From Nymphaea colorata (lineage: Eukaryota; Streptophyta; Magnoliopsida; Nymphaeales; Nymphaeaceae), in assembly GCF_008831285.2 (NCBI RefSeq), contig NC_045143.1:21640302-21702301 (forward strand): a DNA stretch of 62,000 nt, read 5' to 3'. Below, in pieces: positions 1 through 9,599 of the stretch (its first letter is position 1; each line of letters opens with the position of its first letter). The notes beneath the pieces were generated by a model that did not search any database, was not told the DNA's origin, and was given only the letters and a program-made list of their open reading frames with translations. Made by a program: the position numbers and the translations under genes.

Positions 1-2750
1 TGCGATCTAAACCCCTCTTTGTGTGCTGTTAAGGGGGAAGCAGGCGTCGAACTGGTGACCACGCGCACCCTTCAACTCCAAGGTGCTGCTCACGGACTGT
101 TGCAGTCTATGCTAACAGGTCGCAGCCCATCCTATCCTCGTTGCAGCAGGGGTATGCTCCGCCAAAACAAGTGCAAGCATGACCAAATCCAGATATAATC
201 AGTAGAAAACAAAGGATTCAAGGAGCTGAAATCACCAGAGATGCTCGTTTCCCCCAATATCGAAGAAAACGAGATCGGGGTAGCGTAGAGGCTCGGCCTC
301 TGTTCTGAAAAACGAAGACGACAGGTTCAGGCGCTGACAAAAGTGACCTCCAGTCGAAAATTCGTAGAAAATCACAGAGGCTCCAAAAATCCCCAAATTT
401 GGTCAGCAGCAATTAGACATCCTCAGGAGTGACGCCCAAGTTTGAGCCAAATCCGTTGAGTTTAAGGCCAGGTCGTTGAGCTCTAAAAATCGCGCACGTT
501 CTGTCCTTCGTTCAGAAATTTATCAGGCGCAAAGCAGCTTCAGGACTGCCTGAGAGGTCTTCGCTCAAAAATTCATAACAATCCATAGACACCTCCAAAA
601 ATTCTGAAATTCTGAAATGTGGACTGTAGCAAGACCACTAGCCAAGGAGTAGACGCTCCAAATTTGAGCTGAATCTGAGCTGTCTAGACCCCAGTCGTTG
701 ATCCCCAAAGTTGCTGTAGTTCTGTCGCCTGTTTCAGGAAATGCCGCCGCGCAGAAGAACAGCCGCAGGTCTTCAAATCGCCACTCCGCCCCAATGCGAT
801 CAAATCAAGACATGAAACCACTTGCAATCGACAGATAACAAATTTGGAACAAGATAGAGTCAATAGATCACCCGGTGGTGCTGTATTTCCAATGTTCTGA
901 GCGAATATTGGGTCGCAGCCGCCTGTGGCGGAGAAACAGGGATGATCGCCGCCTATTCCCGCCAGATTCCGACCGTCGCCTCCAGAGACACCATCTACGG
1001 TCCGATCGACGTCAACTTGGTGGAGATGATCTCAGGGATGTTGGGAATCGAATGGCACCGGAATCGTGAAGATCCGACGGTTGGATCGCCGGAAATGTCG
1101 CCGGAAACAGGAACTGGTCGGCGGAATTGCTTGACAGAACCTACTCCGACTTCTCAAGCTCGTAACTCACTCAATACTGAACGGATTGAAGCGATTCCAC
1201 TTCCTATAGAAAGCTTGATTCGGTGGAAGCGAACAGTATCAAAACCCCAAAAGTTATGCCGATTGCCCTTCGATTTAAGCTCGGACTGAGACTGGCTGTG
1301 GTAGGCCTGTTTCAACCGAAGACTCAAAAAGAGGCTCGATCATCCTCCAAACGACCCCCTAATCGATTCTCCTTCGCTTCGATCTCCTCAGGTCATCCTC
1401 ACGGATTCCAGAAGGGTCCCAGGTATACGAACGATTTGGGAGGTGATTTACAGTCACTACAAGAGGAAATGATGCTGGAAAAACAAACTTAGCTGGTTTT
1501 ATGCCCGTCGGATGGTCGATTGCATCTCAGATCTTCACACCGCCGTTTAGGCATTGCGCGAAGGCTGGAGGATGCCTTCCAGATGGTAGATGACGCCTCT
1601 CAACACCCCAGTGGCTGAGGAGTCCGCACGACATTCACCTATGCTTCTACTCGGGTAGACGATGAAGAAGACAACCCACCGGCTGCTTGCTTTGGTTCAC
1701 CTACTGGTAGAGAAAACCAGCGGAGGGTGTGGGATAATGCCGGGTTGCCAATCCGCCATTGATGAATCTGAGGAGGCTGGAGAAGAACCTCAGATGTTTC
1801 ACCCAGAAATGGTGAGGAAGAAGAAGATGGAGGCGCAAGAAACGCGCGATGAAGAGAAACAAACTTTGTCCAAAAATTATTATCAACTTAGGGTTAACTT
1901 TACAAAGACATTATTTATACTGTAGCATGACTCGGTTCGGTCTAAGTCTTCAACCGGGTCGGTACAAAACTGAAACAGAACTAAAAATGAAACCGGTTCC
2001 TAACTAAAACCGCTGGATTTGGATCGGGTCCTAAAACTGGATCCTGTCAAAACCGCTCCGACTGACCCGTACTGCTGTGATCACTCCGTCTCGGCCTGAA
2101 ATGGTCGGCTCAGAGCTGAAACTCCTCCAACTCAGTCTGAGTCAACTGGGCATGCGTGGTTAGGTCGGTCAACTGGGCCCGGTCGACTCCGACTCACTGC
2201 ATCGGATAACCTCCCTAAGAAAATTACTGTCCTCGCTGGAATGACCTCCGTGCGTGTTACCCTCGGAACAAGGATCGGCCACCCGCCCACGTGCTGCTCC
2301 TGCTAGTGGTGATGGTGGTGCCCGCTCGTTAGCCTCTCTAAGGTTTCCGCTGTGCACTCTGATAGTGTCCTCGCTCGCGACAACCTCACAATGCTTCAGG
2401 TGACCTCCGGCATCGACGCTCTCCTGCGCGCGGCACCCGTCTGCGTCCTCGGTGCCCGGTAGTCTGCGATGTCCCTCGGCTGTGCGCTCGGCCGTGCCCA
2501 GGGGTTGTGCTGTGCGCCTGTGGTCGGCAGTGGTATGCCTCCGACGATTACCTGGTGTGACGTTAGGCCTTGTGTGGCGTTACTAGCGCTACAAGCTGCA
2601 CCATTCACAGTTAGTAAAGCCTCTCTGCCCCTTACACTCAGTGGCCAAGTCTCACCCTTACCAAGTCTCTTGTGCCCATCTGGCGACAAAGGGTTCGCGC
2701 AGAAAAGCTTAGCCTAGTCCTAGGGAGTTCCGTATCAGATCTGAGCACGG
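1..2750. other. Unassigned GC-richer DNA
   Basis: I recognise no gene here. Several short overlapping open frames occur on both strands (for example 942-1289 plus and 2396-2689 minus), but none shows a familiar motif and they overlap each other, which suggests chance frames in GC-richer DNA. The composition differs from the AT-rich DNA further right and resembles the LTR and leader DNA of the elements at 5.8-12 kb, so a decayed retrotransposon is plausible. That is inference only; no terminal repeat, primer site or polymerase motif was found. Confidence 0.35.
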
Positions 2751-3899
2751 CCATAGGCTGGAATCACGTGGAACGTAAAGGAAGATACATACTGAACCTA
2801 GGTCTCAAAGTCTAAAGACTCTAAACCTGTTTGACAGTCACCAATAAGACCTGACCTTAACATGATTCCAAATGGAACCAAGTCCCAACCTGTAAAGAGA
2901 AAGTTCAAATGGAGGACCCAGCCGTGTGGTGGACAGTATGCTCGATGATGCTTGAAGATGGAACACCTTCTCTTACTCTCACTTTTGACACTTGAAAATT
3001 CTTTACGCCAGCTAAGAAGAGCAACAAGAAGGATGGATAAATGGAAGGAAATCTACCGCATGCTGGAGATGGGGGGGTTGTTTAAGATGAATGGTTAGAT
3101 GGCTATGTGCCGGAAACACCATAGGGCCTTCTCAAGCATATCCAACATTTTAAAACAACTAAACATAGCAAGACTACAAGAAATAGTTAGCTAGTATAAG
3201 TTTGTGTAAATGAAAAAAATCAAATCAAATAAAATCTAGAATCACATTTCAAAAAAACTACTACCTAAACAGCGATGAGAAATAGGACCCATGAGTGAAG
3301 AGGGGATTAAGTGTGATGCCCTTCGAATTTGGGTCCATAAGGGAAACCAAATAAAATCACATGCTTACCCATGTTCTCTCTTAGTTTCCTTATTGCTCAT
3401 CCACATCATCCCAACTTATCCAACATATGTCTAGCTAGAAACCAAACTTAACTAAACTAAGAATCAAAATCACTAAATATGTACTAAATAGGGTACATTT
3501 ACTTGTACAGCCCACCATATATAACTATATATATGGTCATAACTCCTATACAGTTATGACCAAATAACGTGGTTATAGGGCTATGAACCTATTCTGATCA
3601 TAATACTATATTCTAGTATGACCTCTAATAACATAACACCAGTTGCCTTATATTAAATGGGATACTACTCAAAAACAATAGTGCTATGTCTGGTAGAAAG
3701 CTTTGTCAATCTGTGAAGTTTGGATGAATTGAACAGAAATCACAATCATTTCTGATTTATATGCAAAAAAAAGGTAACTCAACTTCAGAAAGTGTAAATT
3801 TAGTGAGACGCGCAAGGATGATTGAGAGGCTTCTTAGTTATTTGCGTGCCAAGCATTGCATGCACAAGCAAGAAGAAATGACCAGGCTGCAAACATCAC
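2750..3899. other. AT-rich DNA without a recognised gene
   Basis: No coding motif was found. If the B3-type pseudogene at 3.9-15.1 kb once continued downstream on the minus strand, its last exons (CW zinc finger, EAR motif) should lie here; I looked for their cysteine/tryptophan pattern and did not see it. The stretch holds one short perfect inverted repeat at 3535-3561. Confidence 0.4.
3535..3561. repeat. Perfect 10-bp inverted repeat, 7-nt loop
   Basis: GGTCATAACT at 3535-3544 is followed by a 7-nt spacer and its exact reverse complement AGTTATGACC at 3552-3561. It lies in AT-rich DNA next to TATATA runs and further GGTCATA-like words. It may be the core of a small foldback element; no target duplication was identified. 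Confidence 0.6.
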
Positions 3900-4071
3900 C
3901 TATGTCACCAGCTTGCTGTTGCTTTGACTGAATGATGATGTTACACCTTCCAACACATACATCCTACTGTTATTATTTGGCCAAATCGAAATTGAAACAC
4001 CCAATCCTTTCCATTTGCATCCTGATCCTAAGAGGCAGTCTTTCAGGATGAGAAATTGCTGGGAAGCATGT
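3900..4071 (-). pseudogene. B3 domain, C-terminal half exon (broken)
   Basis: Reading the minus strand, the exon opens after a TTGAACAG acceptor with CFPAISHPERLPLRI. In other frames it continues with GKDWVFQF and WPNNNSRMYVLEGVT, and then QQQAGD. These are the consecutive core blocks of the VAL B3 domain. The blocks fall in different frames, so about three single-base losses separate them (near LRIR, before WPNNN, and after EGVT). The exon ends at a GTGATG donor (3899-3898). The order and spacing match the family; the frame breaks make it non-functional. Confidence 0.8.
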
Positions 4072-4265
4072 CTGTTCAAGATTAAGAATTGCATAAGAAT
4101 CAAGCATACAGTGTACCAAAAACCAAATTTAATTGAAGGAAGTCCAAGGAAGAAAGCAGCTCTAAACAAGTTAGACGCTCTAGTATATGGCAAAACAAGA
4201 GGACGAAAAAGTATAACATGGTCTTAGTTTCAAAAAAGACGACAATAAAAATTTCAGTAACATAC

Positions 4266-4353
4266 CTCTACACACTTTTTTGGCAGCACCAGGCGCCCTA
4301 TCCGACCTGCATCACTCACTCAATGTTTTCTCAGATAAAGGGGTGATAATAGA
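4266..4353 (-). pseudogene. B3 domain, N-terminal half exon (broken)
   Basis: The minus strand reads ITPLSEKTLS, then after a frame break SDAGRIGRLVLPKKCVE, directly followed by a GTATGT splice donor at 4265-4260. SDAGRIGRLVLPK is the signature start of VAL/FUS3-type B3 domains. The exon joins naturally to the 3900-4071 exon, which starts at the family's CFPxIS block. One frameshift lies inside this short exon. Confidence 0.8.
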
Positions 4354-4496
4354 ATTTGAGATTACGGAAGGTCAAGGATCACATGGATGACTTGGATTCA
4401 CTATAATATCAACAAATCAAGTGCAAATTTTGGAGTGATCAATCAATCAATCACGCCAAGCAAATATGCTTTACGGTACAATTCTCAAACTACGTA

Positions 4497-5035
4497 GAAG
4501 TGGATACTCTCCTGATATTTTCTGAAGCTCTGATTGCTGCTGATCCTTGGCTAATATCCAGAAAGAATACTGATTTCTTGCCCATCCTTCAGTGCGATGC
4601 CTTGCCATGGTGGCCTGATTTTTTTTGCCTCTTTAGAAAAGTCCAGTCCAGTATGAAAGCTGGAAGGATTTTCCTGTTGCAACATAGAAGGCCTCTGTTC
4701 ACATGCATGAGATCCAGAAGGCTTGCTTGAATCCCTTGCTTCATTGTCCTTCAGAGAAACAGACGTTGTGTTACATTTTGGCATGAACCAGATGATTCAT
4801 GTTTTTGACCATCAAGAGATTTCTTGAGCTTATGATCATCTTGCTTTCAGTTTCATGGATCTTTCTTCCTTTCACATGCTTGATATCCAGCAAGCCTCCT
4901 ATATTATCTTGAACCGGTGCACCTAAAGGAGTCCGCACATTAATTTCTGGATTCCCAATGTCAATCTTGTTATGTGCAGGGAGCTTGAAGTCACCACCTG
5001 CTTCCTTCTCAAATACATTTTGGTTCTCAACAAAG
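4497..5035 (-). pseudogene. VAL-type middle region exon (broken)
   Basis: The minus strand has an open stretch at about 5035-4790 (VENQNVFEKEAGGDFKLP ... NIGGLLDIKHVKGRK), then 4784-4551 in a neighbouring frame. That second part ends in RPPWQG...LSGY, a stop at 4551-4553 and PRIS. The family has a GYWPRIT(x)QELQQISG block just before B3; here the Trp codon is TAG, and ELQKISGEY follows after a frame change. A GTATCC donor ends the exon near 4505. The upstream acceptor is not certain. Low-complexity disordered sequence before the YWPR block is normal for the family. Confidence 0.62.
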
Positions 5036-5267
5036 CAGGTAATGCCTACTCCAATTCTAGGAGTTTCTCACCTACCTTTTCAGTTCTAGGATACTTCATC
5101 GTTGAACATGAGTTGGAATTCCAAGCTAAGGAGTGGAAAAGCCAAGGGATTGCTATACCTGTGCAAGTCCAGAATTTGGCACTGGAGCCTGACTCCATTT
5201 TTTTTTTTTATATTGATCTGTGAAACTGTCAACGGAAGGTCGACATGCAGTTCAAGACTGTTATAAT
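5036..5267. other. Spacer between pseudogene exon and retrotransposon
   Basis: This short stretch separates the B3 pseudogene's middle exon from the left breakpoint of retrotransposon homology near 5268. It contains a poly-T run at about 5200-5210. It may hold more decayed exon sequence of the B3 gene, but I could not align it. Confidence 0.4.
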
Positions 5268-5797
5268 GGCTGTTGACACAAAGTCTGCAAAGCCATAGCA
5301 GCACAAGGTCCGGGAGATGGGTCAGACCAGATGACCAGTAGTTCTTCCATGGGAACGAAGGAATGACAATGAAAGAGGCTCAAATGCAGCAAATTGCAGA
5401 ACAGTCCAAGACTGTTATGACGAACCCTATACAGTCATATTATATGCTCGAGGTGAAGGCTAAGAGAGCAGCAGAAGCATGGTGTGCTACAGCTAACAAC
5501 AAGCACCAAAACTGTTACTTGTTGAGAAGTTCGATGACAAAACTGGGGGCCGACTTTTGCAAGCCCATGATAGAGGACGTCAGGAAATTGGGTTCATGAT
5601 GAATGCTTACAGGGTGGGTGACCAAGGACTTCCAATATACCAAAAGTCTTTACTAAGGTCCTTGGCGAGGGAGTATGGCCTCATCCAAGCTGTGTAGGTG
5701 AGGGTGGAGATGTGAACTATATCAAGGCAGTTCCAACAGACCGTGATGACTGTCAAAAGAGAGCTTGGGGACAAGCTCCATTCCAGGGGGGTGGACT
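5268..5797 (+). mobile_element. Truncated internal 3' end of LTR element, first copy
   Basis: From about 5268 the sequence parallels 8904-9433 base for base with scattered differences (about 90% or more by eye), up to a polypurine tract at 5785-5795. It encodes the unknown domain described at 8904-9433, but a frameshift after AWCATANN breaks the frame; it recovers near the end (KAVPTDRDDCQKRAWGQ). No protease or gag precedes it, so this is only the last ~530 bp of an internal region placed before LTR A. That arrangement fits unequal recombination between tandem LTRs or truncation of a neighbouring copy. Confidence 0.72.
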
Positions 5798-8017
5798 TGA
5801 TGTGCACCTACCAAGAGCACATCCGAGTGTGGCCGAGGAGGCAACCGAGGACGTAGGTGGATACCACTGCTATCGAAGTCATGGTCGGAAGCGGGGAGAT
5901 GGCTAGTGCGGCATTTGTTGAAGCTATTGACTTTAGGCATTGTGAGGTTAACCGAGAGAAGTAAAGGGAAGGCCAAGGCGTTTTGAGTGAAGTGAGGCTA
6001 ATTCCATGTCGAGCAAAGCTGAGGCGCTAAATGTAGAGCGCAAGGCTGAAGGGCCGATTGAGATAGGCAGTCCGGAGGCTAATGAGGTTAACCTTACTTC
6101 TGAGGAGACCGAAGCATAAGGCATTAGGCGCAAGCCGGCAGGGAGATTGGGAGGCCAGCAATATCTGTTGTGAGGTTAATCTGAAGACTAAAGAGAGTTG
6201 TGGCCTACAGATTGCGCCGGTGACGAGAGCAAGGAGCATAAAATGGGTTCAAGCAAGGTTCGCTCAGCTGAAGAGAGCATGGAAGGGACTAGGTTCGGTC
6301 AGTAGAGCAAGGCTGAAGAGCAGAGGTTGCTGGTTGGGCAGAGAAAGACTGCGTCAGCTATAAGATACCAAGGAAGACTGGACGCAACCAATAGTGCTCG
6401 GGTCAGGTTTAGTTGGCAAGAGCCCAGGCTAACTTGAGCGCGTCACGGCTGGGTTCAAGCCAGACCGAGTCATTGTATTTGTTTGTTTTGGATTTTATTG
6501 AGTCAGGTCTTGTACTCGTATCAGTCCTAGACAACAGGTTAAACCCGAGACAGTCCAGCGCATATAAGCTGGAGACTGTGCCAAAACTCGTAACTTTTGG
6601 AAATTGAATCAATAAAAGAAATATTTTCTCTCCCACGTGAGAGAGTTTGAGCTACTTAAGTGTGGTGCCAAAAGCTTGGCCAGCGAAGGAGACTTTGCTA
6701 GAGAAGAAGATCGCCTACAGAACCAGAGGAGCCGAACAAGAAGGCTACTAGAACTATAGACATCAAATACAGTGCAGAAGTAGATCCGATCAAAGTGCAA
6801 GTGTCTCCAATCTTTGAGGCACTTAGAGGCTGGAATCGGAAGAACGATCACTCGGTTGCGCAGCAGATCGTAGCTCATCCGAGGATTTCTTGAACTACAC
6901 GTCGACAGCCGGAGGAACTTCTCAATCGGTAAGAAATTCTTCTCTGTGAACATTCTACGGTGAGACCTTCCTGTTAACCCGATCAGAAGTGGAGAGGATG
7001 CTGACGTTCTGATCGATTTCAGTCAACTCATCTAATGAGAAGAATAGGTCGGTCTGATCTGACTGAGATCGAAGGATTTGAGAGGGATTTGAAATGCTGA
7101 CAAGTTCAGGCGAGAATGATCCCTGTTTCAGGTAGATCGCCTAATGTCTGACTTAGATCAATTTCAATTCTTTTAAGAATCGATTCTTACTGCACAATCT
7201 GTGTCTAATTGTTGCGCATCCCTTGCAATGAGCTACGGAGTGGAACAGTGAGGAATCGACTGACTGAAGATGAAGAAACAGAGGCTGAATTCCTCTTCTG
7301 AAGACAGCAATGGCAATCTCTGAAAATAAGCATAATTGCGGCGATCGGAGGTTGATCTGAGCAGGAAAATGGCTCAGACGTCTTCATAACTCTTGGGGAT
7401 CATTCTGGTGAAGTTTGGGACGAATCTGAGCTGTTTTGGATAGTTGGCCGGAGCTGATCAGAATCATGATGTCGGATCGCGGAATTAGGCAGCGCAGTTC
7501 TGAGTTACACCAGAAACTAGGCTGATTGCAATCCTCAATGACTCACCTTTTGTGAGCTGCTTTGAAGCTGAATTTTTTAGGTGTTCCTACATCAGAATCT
7601 CAGCTATCACTGGTCCTAATTTCATCTCAATCCGAGCTGCGGTTTAGTTTTGGTGAATTTTTGAAGGTGACTGGCTCCAGACGTTGCCTGAGTCCTGCGA
7701 CTAGCTGATTTAAGGCAAAACTAGGCGCAACTTCAAGCTTCAACGAGTCACCTACTGGATCGACTTTGTGGCTGATTTTGGAGCGTCTAATCCTCCAGAT
7801 CTTGGCTTCCTCCAGATCAAATTTCGTGATTTTTGGACCTCTGTACACGGAGTTATGATTTTTTGAAGGAACGCTAGTCTGGGAGCTGGTTCCACACCTG
7901 CGAGAGGGATTCTTGCCCGTTTCCCCAAATTCTGTTATAGACTTGGGTGAAATGGATTATCTGGTGCATTCTCCATGACTTGAGCTTGATGATCTGTAGA
8001 ATTATCTTTTGCTTGAG
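5798..8017 (+). repeat. LTR A of tandem LTR derivative
   Basis: The LTR starts with TGATGTGCAC right after a polypurine tract and runs in parallel with LTR B (9434-11679). The two copies share a TATA-like box, an AATAAA signal and long blocks such as the region around 6950-7150 versus 10610-10830. Homology stops near 8017, where LTR A runs straight into gag coding sequence without a tRNA primer site. The 3' end of this LTR, the primer site and the first half of gag have therefore been lost in one deletion. Several short open frames on both strands inside the LTR are chance frames. Confidence 0.75.
6561..6616 (+). promoter_or_regulatory. LTR A TATA-like box and poly(A) signal
   Basis: CATATAAGC at 6561-6569 looks like a TATA box and is followed 41 bp further by AATAAA at 6611-6616. 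The same pair at the same spacing occurs in LTR B (10221-10276). In plant LTRs the U3 promoter lies upstream of R and the poly(A) signal near R, so the start of the element transcript is expected just after the TATA box. Confidence 0.55.
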
Positions 8018-8041
8018 CTTTCATTAGTAGGAGCTTTCATT

Positions 8042-8083
8042 GGGGATTGCAGCCCGATATTGGGGGATTGCAGCCTGATATTC
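8042..8083 (+). repeat. Short tandem duplication at the LTR-gag junction
   Basis: A block starting GGGGATTGCAGCC(C/T)GATATT is present twice in a row with one mismatch, and GAGCTTTCATT is also repeated just before it. Both lie where LTR A meets gag. Such local duplications are typical scars of end joining and mark the deletion junction that removed the primer site and the start of gag. Confidence 0.6.
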
Positions 8084-8472
8084 AGTTGGCTGTGCTTTCC
8101 CAAGAATCTCGTGACTTAAAGATATGCATGAAAGTTGCCCGACACAAAGAAGAGAAAATGGAACGGAAATGGGCTCTCCAAGAGCAAGGCAAAAGGTTTG
8201 ACCCACATCTGACCAGACCGCCGGATCCAGTAATGTGACCAAAGGAGAAGGAGGTACCACAGCCAACCTCTAACAGCACTATGAAACAATACATTACCCA
8301 TCAAGAGCGGGATGAGAGAATGGCAAAAGGGTTGTGTTATCATTGTGATGTCAAGTGGTTTCGTGGACAGAAGTGCAAAGCAATCAAGTTGTTCATAGTC
8401 ATAGATGACGAAGATGAAGAGTATAAAGTTGAGCAATCAGCTAGAGAGCAAGACAGCCAGGAGAAAGGCTGA
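8047..8472 (+). pseudogene. gag C-terminal remnant with damaged zinc knuckle
   Basis: The frame at 8047-8238 contains LQPDIQLAVLSQ...KVARHKEEKM, the usual end of a Ty3/gypsy gag domain before the nucleocapsid. After a stop, 8281-8472 gives GLCYHCDVKWFRGQKCK, a CCHC zinc knuckle in which the expected His is Gln, followed by the acidic IDDEDEE linker that commonly precedes the protease. The N-terminal two thirds of gag are missing. The frame ends at 8470-8472 and the protease frame picks up about one base out of phase at 8475. Confidence 0.72.
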
Positions 8473-8474
8473 AC

Positions 8475-9599
8475 TATGAATCTCATGATGACAGCCAGGT
8501 GCTATGTCACACGATAGCTCATATAAGACATCCGGATCCCATGAAGGTGGTTGGATACATCAGTAACCATAAAGTATTAGCTCTCCTAGACACGGGATCA
8601 GCTACTAATTTCATAAGTCCAGGGACAACTCAATTGATAGGTGGTAAAAGTGAAGTGATATATTCTTTTGATGTCCAAACCGGTGATGGAACATGTCACA
8701 CATGCAAGGAGTTATGCAAGGATAGGGTGCTTCATATTCAAAATGTACCATTTATGATGGACTTATGTATTCTGCCTATCCATGGAGTTGATGTAGTTTT
8801 GGGAATTCAATGGTTCAGGACATTGGGAAAAATCCAATGGGACTTTGCCACCAACAACATTATGTTCCCTAAGGAGAATAGCGAAGGACAAGTTCTCTTA
8901 ACAGCTGCTGACACAAAGTCTGCAAAGACCATAACAGCACAAGGTCTGGGAGAAGGGTCAGACCAGATGGGCAGTAGTTCTTCCATGCGAAAGAACAAAT
9001 CACATCTGAAAAAGGCTCAAATGCAGCAAATTGCAGAACAGTCCAAGACTGTTATGAAAAACCCCATACAGTCATATTATATGCTCGAGGTGAAGGCTAA
9101 GAGAGCAGTGGAAGCATGGTGTGCTAATGCTAACAACACTGACCAAAAACTGTTACTTGTTGAGAAGTTCATTGACAAAAGTGGGGGCCGACTTTGGCAA
9201 GCCCATGATAGAGGACGTCAGGAAATTGGGTTCATGACAAATGCCTACAGGGGTGACCAAGGACCTCCCATATACCAAAAATCTTTACTAAGGTCCTTGC
9301 CGAGGGAGTATGGACCTCATCCAAGCTGGGTAGGTGAGGGTGGAGATGTGAACTGTATTAAGGCAGTTCCAACAGACCGTGATGACTGTCAAAAGAGAGC
9401 TTGGGGACAAGCTCCATTCAAGGGGGGTGGACTTGATGTGCACCTACCTAGAGCACAGTCGAGTGTGGCCGAGGAGGCTACCGAGGACGTAGGTGGGATA
9501 CCAGCCGCTATCGCAGTCATGGTCGGAAGCGGGGAGATGGCTAGTGCAGCATCAGTTGAATCTATTGACTTTAGGCATTGTGAGGTTTACCGAGAGTAG
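8475..9599 (+). CDS. Protease plus unknown domain, fused open frame of LTR element
   Basis: The frame is open from about 8475, with the first ATG at 8499 (366 codons), to 9599. Residues 25-125 are a retropepsin: ALLDTGSATNFIS holds the catalytic Asp, and GVDVVLGIQWF is the second conserved strand. Instead of reverse transcriptase, about 135 residues of unrecognised sequence follow (roughly residues 165-310, including KAKRAVEAWC and SLPREYGPHPSWVGEGG). The frame then crosses the polypurine tract (APFKGGGLDVHLP) and continues 166 bp into LTR B. Reverse transcriptase, RNase H and integrase are absent, so the element could only move with help. The unknown part is repeated in broken form at 5268-5797. 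No host origin could be assigned to it. Confidence 0.7.
   Translation, partial: YESHDDSQVLCHTIAHIRHPDPMKVVGYISNHKVLALLDTGSATNFISPGTTQLIGGKSEVIYSFDVQTGDGTCHTCKELCKDRVLHIQNVPFMMDLCILPIHGVDVVLGIQWFRTLGKIQWDFATNNIMFPKENSEGQVLLTAADTKSAKTITAQGLGEGSDQMGSSSSMRKNKSHLKKAQMQQIAEQSKTVMKNPIQSYYMLEVKAKRAVEAWCANANNTDQKLLLVEKFIDKSGGRLWQAHDRGRQEIGFMTNAYRGDQGPPIYQKSLLRSLPREYGPHPSWVGEGGDVNCIKAVPTDRDDCQKRAWGQAPFKGGGLDVHLPRAQSSVAEEATEDVGGIPAAIAVMVGSGEMASAASVESIDFRHCEVYRE
9420..9433 (+). other. Polypurine tract before LTR B
   Basis: A purine run AAGGGGGGTGGA (9420-9431) lies two bases before the TG that opens LTR B at 9434. The same tract occurs before LTR A at 5785-5795. It is the expected plus-strand primer of an LTR retrotransposon and lies inside the coding frame (KGGG). 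Confidence 0.75.

Noticed and set aside
942-1492. Overlapping plus-strand frames of 115 and 89 codons
   Set aside because: No motif, and they overlap in different phases in GC-rich DNA, where chance frames are common.
6082-6363. 93-codon plus frame inside LTR A
   Set aside because: The corresponding stretch of LTR B is not open in the same frame, so it is not conserved as protein.
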